NCBI GenBank assembly: GCA_005784505.1
Contig: VCAZ01000035.1
Coordinates: 2,447,501 to 2,511,500 of the forward strand
DNA: 64,000 nucleotides
Direction of reading: 5' to 3'
Origin: Bagarius yarrelli
Taxonomy: Eukaryota; Chordata; Actinopteri; Siluriformes; Sisoridae
The notes under the pieces are model-generated. The model saw nothing but the letters and a program-made list of their open reading frames with translations, had not been told where the DNA came from and made no database searches. The position numbers and the translations under genes were made by a program. Shown here one piece after another: positions 1 through 11,194 of this stretch; the stretch's first letter is position 1, and every line of letters starts with the position of its first letter.

Positions 1-1680
1 CAAACAGGTCCGATTTGCGCTTAACTATTATGCACGCACCTCGAACCTCACGCACGACGTCTTTCAGCTTTGGGACAGCGCCGAAAAATAGCACTATATG
101 ATTAACGCTCGCCACCTCCTAAGCAAACAGATGCACTGTAAAAGACTGCTCGGGTGGCCATGGCCTGATAGCAGCCGCTAAAAGCACCCAGTTCCTGAAA
201 CAGATGGTCCTTTCACACATAATAATCATAACAGCCTGCATGTGCTCCTGAGCATCATCCAAAACATACTGTGATATTTAGACTGCTTCGAGGAAGGAGA
301 CTCGGTAAATCTGCTTGTAGACCAGATGCTCTTTTAAAAAAATTTTTTACTTTTGCATTGTATGAAAAGATTAGAATAACATCTTGGCTGAAATTTTGGA
401 CCACAGAACATTTCTTTATGTGAGAATGAATAAATGAATTAGGACTTCTTTCAGGATTGATCTGATTTTAAAGAGAATTAGGACAAATCACCGCTTAAAT
501 TATGAACCTGAGTCTTAAGCTTGAAAGAAGATCAGAAGCAGAACCGGTTTTTAAAGTGTTTCTGAGGTCTGAAAGATCATCTTGATCATCTTTAGGTGTT
601 CCCAAGACAAGGTGTAGACAAGCGTTGAAGCATCAGTCATATTCCGGTGACGTTACCCAATCATTCAGAAACTGATCAGAACCGAAGGATTGTGAAAAAA
701 ACCATCAAATCAAATAAAAAAGCGTGACTTTTTTTTAAAAAACTTAAAACGGACGAAGATGCTGGATAAATCTTCGAGCCACATTAGAGACAGTGGCTTA
801 CACGGGTGCATTATTCGAAGCAATTTAACACAAGGCGCTCCGGCACGCACAATAACCCCCATTAAATACATTTTCTCTGATCTCAATGTCCCATTTTGCT
901 TTTCTTGTCATGTTTCACATCTGGCCATGTGTACAGTGATGTACTCCAGAGGGTATGTAATTGCCTGCGGCCAGGCTGAATGGAGGCAGGTGAATTATGT
1001 AAGTGTTAGGTCTTAGGTTTTCGCTGCTGAGGGTTTTTGCCTCTCTCTTCCATTTCCCCCCCTGTGCTTCTCTCCCCACAAAGCAGTGGTTGTGATGTTT
1101 TTTTGCGCTGCTGTCACAATTAACCTCAGAGGCTGGGCAGGGAGCCAACCGCCAGCCCTTCAGGTAAACAGTACGATAAGCTTAGCTGCAAAAAAAATTA
1201 GACATTGTTTTGAAGCGAGAGGCAGTTGCTATAGTAACTGTTGCTAATTAACTGCATTCAGCCAGGGGAACAAAGGGCTTAAAGGCACTCAGGACAGCAA
1301 AGTGCACATGTGCAATCCCTCTCCTTTTTGTTGCTCGAATACCTGCGTCTCTCCCTTATTCTTTCTCCACCCTTTAGCGCATGCCCGGAGAGGTGTAGCA
1401 GCCGGCCTATCAAAGATGGACACTGATTGTGGTCTGGTGTCCAAAGCTTCGCCTTCATAAAACAACAACAACAACAAAAAAAAAAAAAACATCGCATTGT
1501 CCAGGGGCCATCAACATGCTTCATCAACTTTGAGGGCCACTTGAAGTGGATCTCATCAGCTCCGCTGGTATTCTGGATGAAAGGACTACCAGAAACAGTA
1601 TTTCAATAAAGCAACGACAAGAAAGGAGGCCACTTAAAACAATAACACACAAAATACAGCTATTTAAATCCTTACAATAA
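1..1680. other. Intronic sequence, nothing assigned (inferred tead1 intron)
   Basis: No exon, repeat family or RNA gene could be recognised. The stretch lies 3' of the tead1 coding exon at 7.7 kb on the minus strand, so it is inferred to be part of the following tead1 intron. The next tead1 exon (the start of the TEA-domain second half) was looked for and not found. Short open frames here contain A-runs and have no recognisable domain. Confidence 0.5.
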
Positions 1681-1788
1681 TGACTATGTTATTATATATA
1701 TATAGGAGACTATAGAAATAAACAGCTACTATATATATATATATATATATATAGATTATCTATATATAGTATATATATATTATATAAT

Positions 1789-1833
<45 letters not shown>

Positions 1834-1975
1834 TATATACATATATATCACCACACACACACATGTATGTTCCATTTATATATATGTATTATATTTGATA
1901 TATTAATTTAATTTCAGTCCTATATATGTAAGAAAAAACGATATATATATATAAATATATATAGTTTGCAAAGGA
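1681..1975. repeat. AT-dinucleotide microsatellite cluster
   Basis: Long, interrupted runs of (AT)n with short CA interludes. This is low-complexity sequence with no coding content. Confidence 0.9.
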
Positions 1976-2135
1976 TTATTAACAAACAGATTTATGGGAT
2001 TCGGTTTCAAAGGGATTTATTTATTTTATTAAGAAGTTCCTAATTACAAAAACCATCTAACATCATCAAATTGAGATTTCGGATGACCACAAAGTGCATG
2101 CGGAGGTATATTCCCATGAATTCCTGTTATAATAA

Positions 2136-2262
2136 CTGCATTTGGTAGACGCCCTTATCCAGAGCGACCTTGATCAGGCATCAGCAGTGGTAACTTGCTG
2201 GGAATTAAACCCCGATCTTCCAATTAGCATCTTAACACCTTAACCACCTTACCTCTACAGAT
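2136..2262 (-). repeat. SINE-A copy (tRNA-derived SINE with L2-like tail)
   Basis: Read on the plus strand, the 3' tail comes first (GCATTTGGTAGACGCCCTTA, then CCAGAGCGAC). Then come a GGGAATTAAACCCCGATCTT block, the diverged complement of the RNA polymerase III B box, and CACCTTAACCACCTTA at the tRNA-like head. At least 16 related copies occur in the window in both orientations. The tail resembles the 3' end of teleost L2-clade LINEs, which is thought to provide trans-mobilisation. Confidence 0.8.
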
Positions 2263-2894
2263 TATATATTTCTGGTAATGTTTCTAGTTTTTATAATTCC
2301 TGGAATTTTGCCATCCTAGTTGTAGCTAATGTTAAGAAACTGTCAGAAACGGTTTCCAAAGACACAATGTTTAAATTCCAATTACCAGCCCAACATCCTA
2401 ATCATTGCGCCACCATTTCACTATATAATTCCCATATATTCCTGTTAATTTCCATCTTTAAAGTTCCCAGAATTGTGCAGTCCTAGTTCTAGCTAACGTT
2501 ATAAAACTGTGAGATAGATCTAGAGCCAGACAGATACCCTGCAGACTCTATTTCCAAGGACACAATGTTTAGATTCTATTAAAAAACATTAATAAAACAG
2601 AGAAATCCACTTCTGGTTTGAGAATAGAGATATTTCGAGCAGCGAATAACGCTAGTGCTATCGCTTTACACAGTCTCCATTCTAAGTGAGATCTAAGTGG
2701 GAAAGTAAAGCTGGAATGAAACTAATGACTGAGAACGAGTGTGGTGGCATGAAGGGTTTTATTTTGACTAGAAATCACGCGCTGACTGTCGATATGACTG
2801 CTGTCAAGTCTTTTAATAAATTTACTTCTAACTGTGTAACATAATAGATTGGCATGTTGATGTTATTTTCCAATGACGATTATTTTTTATACGA
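2263..2894. other. Intronic sequence, nothing assigned
   Basis: Unique-looking AT-rich DNA. No exon or repeat family was recognised. Confidence 0.5.
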
Positions 2895-3023
2895 ACACTG
2901 GCAGTTAAATGAGGTTAATGCTGTTATAGAAAACACACACACACACACACACATAATAAATAAATTAATGAACACTGTTGGTTAAATAAGGTTAATGACA
3001 TTATAGAAAACATATATATACAC

Positions 3024-3100
<77 letters not shown>

Positions 3101-3131
3101 TATATATATACATATATATATATATATACAT

Positions 3132-3207
<76 letters not shown>

Positions 3208-3332
3208 TATATGTTTTATAGAAAAACACACAATCATACACACACACACATGTGTGTGTATGTGATTGTGTGTATATATATAATATTTATAAAATATAAA
3301 TTAACACTAGCGGTATATTTTATATATATATC

Positions 3333-3370
<38 letters not shown>

Positions 3371-3440
3371 CTATATATATATATATATATAGATCTATAA
3401 TAGCATTAACCTTATTTAACCGCCAGTGTTCATTAATGTG
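2895..3440. repeat. Microsatellite block framed by copies of a ~45-bp motif, one inverted
   Basis: A motif beginning GAACACTGGCAGTTAAATGA and ending in a TAATG..TATAGA-like block occurs at about 2895-2930, again at 2967-3010, and in inverted orientation at about 3385-3440. Between the copies are compound (CA)n and (TA)n tracts of roughly 350 bp. The long frames read through these tracts are repeat artefacts (Y-I and C-V alternations). Confidence 0.75.
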
Positions 3441-3901
3441 CATTTTGTAAAAAGATACCCTACAATCATTAACATTAACTAACCCTAGCTGGTCATGGCA
3501 GCTAACTGTCTTGCCTCTGGCAAAGAAAAAGGGCAGGTGGAATTTCATTCTTTTTCAACATTTCGACTGTTAAATCCTCAGTTTTATTGATTTATTAACA
3601 GTCAATTCCCACAGACTGTGTATACAGCCAAGAACCACTGGAATGTACTGTACATGAAATACTAATACAGTCTAATCTTCACTTTAGCCAGCTAGCTTAG
3701 CACATCAATGCTGTTCCTGGATATCACAACATTCGTGAATCTGAGCTGTGTATCTTAAGTATCTTGTTCACAATAAATACACTTGTGCTATGAAGTAGTA
3801 CAAACAAAAGCTTATTGTAATCTGTTCCTCACAAAATCAACCATCTGAGATGAGCTAGCCAGCTATCATGGACATTAGCATAACTAGCATGTTTGCACCT
3901 T

Positions 3902-4066
3902 TCAATCCTTACACAGTTTTAATGGGTCACACGCAACACACAACCTTCACAAACACAAATAGACTCGCTTAAAATATCACGTAGGACTTAACACGACGCT
4001 AAAAACTTTTTACTACTCAACTTATTACAGTTAATAAACACAATTACTGCTTGGATATATTTAATT
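3902..4066 (+). repeat. Upstream copy of a 165-bp direct duplication
   Basis: This segment, starting TCAATCCTTACACAGTTTTA, is repeated at 4998-5161 with only a handful of differences. It covers a TAGACTCGCTTAAAATATCA block and ends at TTGGATATATTTAATT in both copies. The flanks of the two copies differ, so the duplicated unit is well delimited. Confidence 0.9.
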
Positions 4067-4997
4067 GGGTCATATTATAGTAACATAACTGGAATTTATG
4101 TCATATTTCGTCTATAATTAGAATCTTTCTTTTATTTTATTCATATTTTTTTGTTTGGATTAAAGAATCTTAAGCCTAAAAGATACAAGTGAAAAACTGT
4201 CCATTAAAAAACGCCAAATGTACGTTTTTAGTTAAAGAAATAAAAAGGAACAAAACGTATGAATAGTATCGAACATGTTGCTCTTAGTTTCCGAATATTA
4301 AGTTTAAGGATTTGACAGATTACTTTAAAGTCTTGCCAGGCGCGTCTGGCTCAGTTTTTTTTGGTTTTTTTTGTTAAAAATTAATACTACAGTTAAGAAT
4401 AGAATGCAACAGTGTTGATTCAGGGGAATGACACAGAAATGCACAATACAGGTGTCGACTCATCCTGTCATTTGCACACACACAAAACGTAATAACAAAT
4501 TCTGGATTTTTCATTGGTTCTGCCTCCCCACCGACAGACGGCCCTGCTTGTTTTGACAGTTGTAACGGCCCTTGTTAATGCTTGAGCGAGTGCATGGGTC
4601 ACAGTTCACGGTGTGATGATTTTGGCACTAGGAGTCCAGCGACAGCTGCATGGCTGAAAGACGAGCCCGGCCCCTACAAAGAGCTCAGAGCCGCAATCTG
4701 CCGTCTTCAGCTCTCCGCCTTTCCCGCCAAACTAGTTTCGGCAGTGAAAGAATGGCACGGTGCCGGAAAACAAAACGACACCCACACTCTGGCTTTCAGA
4801 CCTGCCCTCTCTGGTCCTCTATCTACAGTCAACTTCTGGGGGCAAAAAATAAATAAATAAATAAAAAATCACAGGTGGAGGTTTTCAAGTCGTTTTGAAT
4901 GTCTGTGACTAGGAAAACAGTATTAAGGGGGGAAAAAGGGGCCGTTGAGTGCAAATGCAACCAGACACTCTTAACATCTGGCACAGCTGACCTCTGC
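4067..4997. other. Intronic sequence between the duplicated copies
   Basis: Nothing was recognised except a short GC-richer patch at about 4520-4830 with no domain-like translation. Confidence 0.45.
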
Positions 4998-5161
4998 TCA
5001 ATCCTTACACAGTTTAATGGGTCACACGCAACACACAGCCTTCACAAACACAAATAGACTCGCTTAAAATATCACGTAGGACTTAACACGACGCTAAAAA
5101 CTTTTTACTGCTCAACTCATTACAGTTAATAAACACAATTACTGCTTGGATATATTTAATT
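4998..5161 (+). repeat. Downstream copy of the 165-bp direct duplication
   Basis: Near-identical to 3902-4066. It has one T less in the first T-run and a few substitutions (for example ACTG for ACTA, and ACTCAT for ACTTAT). It sits in the same orientation, about 1.1 kb away. Confidence 0.9.
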
Positions 5162-5597
5162 TAGCTGTGAATACTAGAATAAAATACTGTAAAGAAATAC
5201 ATTTCTAAATAGTTTTTATTAATACTAGTAGGTATTAAGTGTCTGGTAGATAATTATTAAGTGTCTGGTACATAGCGGCTAACTTACAACTTAATTTAAC
5301 TTAACTTAGAAGTTACTTTTTTTTAATTTTTTAAGTTAATTTTGTTTTCTAGGAATTTTGCATGTCTATTTTTAATTGGCACGTGTTGCCCTAAAACCGT
5401 CTACTTTTTATTAATCTACGTTTTAAAAAGTTGCTATCTTGAAATCAATGCGCGCTGGCAGCTCTTTTACTTGCCGTTAATCATTTAAAACTCGCCAGGC
5501 CAAGCCATTTGTCATGCTTTAATCCGAGGCAGAGGGAGAGAGTGTGAGTGAGTTTCTCTGGCACTTCTGGTGTACAAGGAGAAAGAGGAGGGGTTGC

Positions 5598-5614
5598 AAT
5601 GTGTGTGTGTGTGA

Positions 5615-5660
<46 letters not shown>
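5598..5660. repeat. (GT)n microsatellite
   Basis: Nearly pure GT tract interrupted by GAGTGA. Confidence 0.95.
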
Positions 5661-5662
<2 letters not shown>

Positions 5663-6085
5663 ACGCTGAAAAAAAACCCTTTGTAGCAGCAGCTAAGAGC
5701 CATCGCTGCGACTCCTAAACATTACATTTCATTTGGCCGGAGAGGTCACATGACAGCTGCAAAGGACGTCCCCTGAGGGCCCTCGGCTTTCGCTTGAAAC
5801 TGACAGGCAGCGAGAGACTATGCAAGAAAATATGCTCTTTTTCCATGACATCATCCAGCCAGGGTTTTTTTTTTTTTTTTTTTTTTTTGGAAAAGGTGGT
5901 GGGTGGATGAGTGTGGGTGGAGGGAGAGGGGGGCACAGCTGGTGGCAGCCGTGGTGCCATCTGCTCCCGACTAATAGTTCATGCTGCTTTACTTATAGAC
6001 TCCGAGCGCTTCACATTGGCCAGCAGATAAATACGACCGCTGAGGTCTACACAGGCCAGACAGGCTAACACATTAATTTACTGAC

Positions 6086-6535
6086 TGATGATTAGTCTCA
6101 TTCCCTCCTCCAAGAGCTGGGGACACCAATCAGATCTGAGCTCTATTTTAACCACATTAGCTTTTCTAATCTTTTTTTTTTTTTAACAATCTGAGCCTTT
6201 AACTGTTCTGCCACTCATCCTGAATCTCATCTGTGATGAATTGCCGTCTTTAGGGGCCAGAACGGCGTGCGGTAATTCATCGACTGAATTATTCTCATAT
6301 TCATCATCCACTCATTGTTTCCTCGGTCTAATTTCTCACAGCCCAACATCCCCTTCTGGATTGAGCCTGTTGCCCAGCAGGGTGGAGGTCACCTAGTGGG
6401 GGCATGTCACATGAACTCCACTGGCCTAATTTAATTTGGAATATTTTAAGGAAGCTGTCTAATTGGCTGTGATATTCCTAGTGAGAAATCATTTATGAGC
6501 CATTGGCTGCAACATTATCTTGGCTTAATCTGTAC
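6086..6535. promoter_or_regulatory. Candidate conserved non-coding element in tead1 intron
   Basis: Repeat-poor, compositionally balanced DNA between a poly-T-rich stretch and a transposon. It contains several compact homeobox-like TAATT/ATTA cores, CCAATCAG and a GGAATATTTT block, and no plausible ORF. It is flagged only because its texture differs from the neutral AT-rich surroundings; conservation cannot be tested here. Confidence 0.3.
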
Positions 6536-6546
6536 ACTATGACTAT

Positions 6547-6858
6547 TAGGGCTGTGTATTGGCAAGAGCCCCACAATATGATACATATCACAATACTATA
6601 TATTTTAATACAATAGATATCGCAATATATTGCAGCACCATGAAAAATCCTAATAAAAAAAAATAAAAAACAGCTACAAATACAACAAATCCAAAACGGG
6701 GGCACCGTTATAGTTTCCGCCATGTTTGCTTCAGAGACGATGGCCGTACTTTAAATGTAGTTTAAATATGTACCAATGCAATGGGTTAGAATGTCGATAC
6801 TTTACAGTGGGAAATAAACTGCGATAGTAAGACGTATCGATATTTTTACACAGCCCTA
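6547..6858. mobile_element. hAT-like non-autonomous DNA transposon, copy 1
   Basis: The element begins TAGGGCTGTGTATTGG and ends with the imperfect inverted match ATTTTTACACAGCCCTA, giving terminal inverted repeats of about 12 bp. The interior is full of GATATCGCAATAT-type motifs typical of hAT-derived MITEs. A related copy sits at 23927-24262, sharing the CGGCCGTA-containing interior and the right end. No clean 8-bp target duplication is visible, so the superfamily is inferred from the terminal motif. Confidence 0.7.
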
Positions 6859-6865
6859 CAAGGCT

Positions 6866-7500
6866 AGCATAAAGCTAATTATTTAGGAATGGACAATTTA
6901 AGCTTATTAGTGAGTCTAATGGACAAGTGTGTTGCCCAGTCTCTTAGTTTTGTTTGACCAGAAAGCTTGTTTAATATGCTTAAAAATATGTTATGTATGT
7001 ATAGTATTACCTTGAACATTCACAAGGTTAGGTTCCAGAACACGTCACAGGGCAGGAGGAATCGCTAATGTCTGGTACGAGTCACTAAAAATGCTAATAA
7101 ATGCTTATTTTTAAAGTTTAGACCCTAAATATGCTCCCAGAGCACTTTAATTTCATTTAAAAGTTAGCTTAATACATTACTTTAAAAAAAGAAATAAATG
7201 GTTGACGTAAAACTAGAGGACAGTATCGCCTAATCGGTATTGGCCACACAAGCACATTTACAGCATGGTATGCTAATGTTATTCCTATACTACTTCATTG
7301 GAATTTTCTTTTGCACTCACAATAAGGTAAAACCATGAAACGAACATGACCGTAAACTAAGTAAACTTCATATTCAGAATATAGAAAACTAATAATGAAA
7401 ATTCGCGAAATCCAGAAACGCGAATGCACGGGGTATCACTGTAGTTAGTTACTCACAAAGCTGTCAAAAAAGTCAGTAAAAGGATTATTAAAAGAATAGA
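6866..7500. other. Intronic sequence, nothing assigned
   Basis: AT-rich with no recognised feature. Confidence 0.5.
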
Positions 7501-7504
7501 AGGA

Positions 7505-7580
7505 TTAAATGGGGAAGACTGAGAAAGAGGTGGGACCGGAAAAGGAACTGGTGCCTTAACCCACTACACCATGGCGCCCA
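7505..7580 (-). repeat. SINE-C fragment
   Basis: The AATGGGG..GTGGGACCGGAAA..GCCTTAACCCACTAC series matches the longer copies at 20969-21155 (plus) and 23305-23460 (minus). It is the tRNA-like head region read on the opposite strand. Confidence 0.6.
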
Positions 7581-7699
7581 TCAAATAACTTTTACCCATG
7601 GGCTAAATAGTGACGTATATCACCTTTGTGTAGTTCCCTGCACATATTTTTTTATACACTCACTTCTCACTTATTATTAATTGAAATCAGGGTTCTTAC

Positions 7700-7952
7700 C
7701 ATACATCTTGCCTTCATCAGAGAGAATGATCTTGCGACGGCCACAGGGTGGGTAGATAGCCAGCGCTTCCTGGAAGCTCTGTTCAATGTCAGGGCTCCAC
7801 ACACCCTCAGCGTCATTGTCCATGGGCTTCTCAGCAGAGTCGCTCATCCTTTCCATGTCCTCGGCAGGGCTTTCGCTGCCGCTCCAGCTGCTGGGATCAA
7901 TTTTGGCAGTTGGGACCTCCAAGCCGAAGCCTGGAGCAAACTAGGGCGAGAC
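7700..7952 (-). CDS. tead1: tead1 first coding exon (TEF-1), AUU start
   Basis: This exon encodes the N-terminus of TEAD1/TEF-1, the nuclear TEA-domain DNA-binding partner of YAP/TAZ in Hippo signalling. Translation from the ATT at 7901-7899 gives IDPSSWSGSESPAEDMERMS, an acidic linker, then the start of the TEA domain with VWSPDIEQSFQEALAIYPPC and a basic run before GKMY. That is 67 codons plus one base, ending at donor G|GTAAG. The acceptor is a long T-rich tract ending CTTTCAG at 7953, so 7902-7952 is 5'UTR. The ATT sits in good context (A at -3, G at +4). An in-frame TAG lies 13 codons upstream and no AUG lies between them; the first in-frame AUG is codon 16. The non-AUG start is established for human TEF-1. 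An automatic caller would begin at TTG 7922, which is probably wrong. The rest of the TEA domain lies outside the window. The a/b paralogue is not resolved. Confidence 0.95.
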
Positions 7953-8820
7953 CTGAAAGAAAATAGAAATACAAAAAACGATCAGAAGTCATACACTTCC
8001 TGAAGTGTTTTACTCCGCTTACACCACAGAAATCTCCCACCATTTTCTGTTTTATCTGTAATGAAAGCTTATCGCCAAATTACCACTCCAACGATCGTGA
8101 TATTTAAATCTATACAATAAAAATGTTATATAAAAATGCTACAATAAAATGAATTAAATAATAATAATTTATAGGACTCCTAATTGAGGGACCAGGTGTT
8201 TGGGTGGGAAAAGCACCTGGCCCTCCAGGACAAGAAGCCGTTGAACTGCGACACTTGAAAATACCACTGTTACCCCCACTGTCTTATTTGTAAAGAGGGT
8301 ATCTGTATAGGCACTTTTTAGGCAGCTCTTATACCCGTTAGTCAAACAATGTCCTATTTGAAGAGGAATTAATGGCAGCTGTTTTAGGGAAAGGGTTTGC
8401 TAGTAAATGCATGTTGTATGGTATTAGCATGCCAAAACGATCATGTGTAATTACTTAAACACAATTTTCCTGTATAAGTTTATATATAGGGCAAATGGAA
8501 GCATCCTTACTCAAACAGCTCAGGAATTCAGGCCCAGTGTGGGAACACTAAGCTTTAAACCAACATCCATAAACCAACATGCCTTTGGTCCTGATTATAA
8601 AAAAAAAAAAAAAAAAAAAAAAACACTTTAGCAAAAAAAGCAATTTTGTAAAACTCAGGCATGTAAAAAAAAAAATGTTATTGCCCCGTATGGCATAACC
8701 ACAAAAATAACTTCTATTTCTCTAAATATTAAGATCATATCCTATTTTCCTCAGCTGTACCTTTAATAGAGTTTAAAATAAAAATACAATCGCTTTGAGA
8801 AATAAGCAGACTTAAACAAT
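7953..8820. other. Start of inferred tead1 intron 1
   Basis: This begins, on the minus strand, with the polypyrimidine acceptor tract of the tead1 coding exon. An A-run of about 23 bases occurs at 8600-8622. No other feature was recognised. Confidence 0.6.
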
Positions 8821-9150
8821 GTCTAGTGGTTAGCACTGTTGCCTCAAGAAGGCCAGAGTTCGATTCCCTGGCAGGGGTCTTTCTGTGTGGAGTTTGCATG
8901 TTCTCCCTGTGCTTGCGTGGGTTTACTCCGGGTTCTCCGGTTTCCTCCCACAGTCCAAAAACATGTATGTGAGTTTGATTGGTGATTCTAAATTGCTTAT
9001 AGAAGCAAGTGTGTGTGTGTGGCCCTGTGATGGACTGTGACCTGTCTCCTGCCTTTCGCCCTTTCAGAGACGGCTGGCATAGACTCCAGCAGATCCCTGT
9101 GACCCCAAATTAGGGAATAAGCGGGTATAGAAGATGAATGAATAAATAAA
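8821..9150 (+). repeat. SINE-B copy (DANA/Mermaid-like tRNA-derived SINE)
   Basis: The tRNA-like head has TAGTGGTTAGCACTGTTGCC (A box) and AGTTCGATTCC (B box). The body follows with GGAGTTTGCATGTTCTCCCT, CTCCGGTTTCCTCCCACAG and TGATTCTAAATTGC. The 3' part reads CCCTGTGATGGACTG, then CTCCAGCAGATCCCTGTGAC, and ends in a (GAATAAAT)-like tail. The copy is near full length. Confidence 0.9.
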
Positions 9151-9154
9151 TCAA

Positions 9155-9635
9155 CATATCTTAAATGTGCATATCGTGATTATGCATATTATAATAGTTT
9201 GCAATGAATTAGTGATTCAACACGTTAAATAATAATGTATGATCAAAAGTTTTAGGTCAATACGGGTAGTAAAATATCTGCCACAGCAAGCTAATCTTGA
9301 CAAGAGGAGCCGGTTCGAGGCACCTGCAGCTGCTGCCGACGAATTAGTGCCAAAACGAAGAAGCACCTCAAAGATATGGAAGTGTTTTGGTAATGAAAAA
9401 GCAATAAAAAGATGCAGACTAAAGTTGTATGAAGAACATGTAAATCTCAAGTGGCAACATTAAAGGGGAACCCTAAAACTTAAACACTTACAACAAAAAG
9501 CACAGTTTGGATCAGCTTTCCTCGGCAGAAAAATATCATATGATGGGGATGTCATATATTTTAAAATAGCACATCGCATATCGCATTGTTTAGCATGCTT
9601 TCGCATTTTTCCTCAATATCGTGCAGCTCTACTTA
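9155..9635 (+). mobile_element. hAT transposon relic with broken BED finger
   Basis: The right end reads, on the minus strand, AGAGCTGCACGATATTGAGG, a common hAT terminal motif. Internally (9284-9480, plus strand) a frame reads DELVPKRRSTSKIWKCFG, close to the entry of hAT-type BED zinc fingers. A +1 shift near 9425 then continues as RTCKSQVAT, matching the second half of the finger. A TGA stands where the first zinc-binding cysteine would be. This is therefore a decayed N-terminal transposase fragment. The left end is missing and abuts the SINE-B copy. Confidence 0.6.
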
Positions 9636-9639
9636 AATG

Positions 9640-10460
9640 CATAGCCAAAAACCACCTGGCATCTTCTGTGAAACAGCAGACTTACTTCTCCAAAAGGCCT
9701 TTACAGGCGAGCCAATTTCAGCCCAGCTGCCCGTCCCCTCAAACCGCCCCTTAAATCTGGACGGAAATCATGTCAGACGCTTTTAAGCAGCAAAACATCC
9801 AGAGGAATATCAGGAAGTCTGAATGTAATCGAAAAAACACACAATGTAGCCAAGTAGGACCTGGTTTTCTTGTTTTGATCTGGTGAAAGACAAGGGCTTT
9901 CTTTACTCGTCTGGGAGCCGGAGCACACGGTGCCAATAGTCTAAGAATAGTCGCTAAAGTGATCTGCCAAAGTGAGTTCATTTGCATGCTGAAGATTTTT
10001 TACTTTATGCTAGCACACAAACCACTTAAAAGCCAAATGTGTCAAAAATGTGAGGACTTTTGGATGGTGTTGCAGCCCCGTCCGGCAAACAACCCCACCC
10101 CATCCCAGCCCATCCTCCAGACGAGCCTTTCCTTTCTCGGCTTGCTCTCGTTCGTTCGGGCGACACAAGCTGTTGTGGGACTAGCAGCATATGTTTCTTC
10201 TAGAATGTCAGCTCATGAGGGGGGAAGGGAGCAAGCTGTTGAGGGAGGGAAGAAAAGTAAGGGTGGGGAGAATGGGCAACTCGGGGAGAGTGAAGAGAGA
10301 GCTTTTCCTGAATTCTGTTTTCGTGTGCTGAATGCTGACACTGCAGAACTGACTCACAGACTGAGGGGAAGAAGCATATCCCGTTCTGACCACTAAATGG
10401 TTCAGGCCTTTTCTTTTTGGCCCTATTTTATACTCCGTTTGCCCTGCCTGCATAATCAAC
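9640..10460. other. Intronic sequence, possible conserved non-coding patch
   Basis: Moderately GC-rich and free of recognised repeats. A frame of about 145 codons (9959-10396, plus) is open, but it is compositionally biased, matches no family known to me, and has no splice or promoter context. It is not annotated as a gene. Confidence 0.3.
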
Positions 10461-11001
10461 TACACTGCTGCTAATCACTTCCAGCACTGCGACAAGCCTG
10501 TTGCAGTCGTTTTTGCTGGGGTTTTTTGCTGATAGGTTATACAATCTGGTTAATGATCCCCTGAAAAAGTGTTGAATTTTAGAAAGAATGATACACTTTG
10601 GAAAAAAAAACCCAAATATCCACGCTTGGTAAATCTTTCCCGAGAGCCCTCATTTCACCAATGTGGTGTCTGGGCATGTCGGGTGTCATTGGCGAAGTTT
10701 TCCCAGTAGGACAACTGTGATATTTCAGGGTATTTTTTGTACTATATTTGTTTTACATGAGTGGAAATAAAGAAAACCGAAAGTTCCCACATCTACAGTT
10801 GTGTTGCTTTCAGTGCTTTCACACAGGGAAACCAATTCCACTCTGAATTATCAGTAAATTATCAAATCATGAAAAATAGAATCAAATAAATGAATTATTA
10901 AAACTCTGCTTCCTGTTCAACAACTTTACATCCTAAGCTGACGTAAGGTATGGAACAGAAAAGGGGTGTGTTTTATATGAATTTTCTGTTACTGTATGGA
11001 G

Positions 11002-11194
11002 GAAGTGGTGGCTTAGTGTTTAACGTATTGGACTGATACCAGAAAGACCGGTGGTATCAATTCCCAGCACCACCAAACCATGCCTGTTGGGCCCCTGAGC
11101 AAGGCCCTTAATCAACCCCCAATTGATTAGTTCTAAAAAAGATATAAGTGTAAGTCGCTCTTAATGAGGACGTCTCCCAAATGCTGTAAATGTA
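11002..11194 (+). repeat. SINE-A copy
   Basis: Head GAAGTGGTGGCTTAGTGTTT (A-box region), then CAGCACCACC, TGGGCCCCTGAGCAAGGCCC and tail CTCCCAAATGCTGTAAATGT. Confidence 0.9.

Noticed and set aside
2924..3548. Several overlapping frames with Y-I and C-V alternation
   Set aside because: They are translations of TA/CA dinucleotide tracts.
7626..8003. 125-codon plus-strand frame
   Set aside because: It is antisense to the tead1 exon and its splice acceptor; it is a shadow.
9959..10396. 145-codon plus-strand frame
   Set aside because: It has no recognisable domain, an unbalanced composition and an overlapping open antisense frame. A coding role is not supported.
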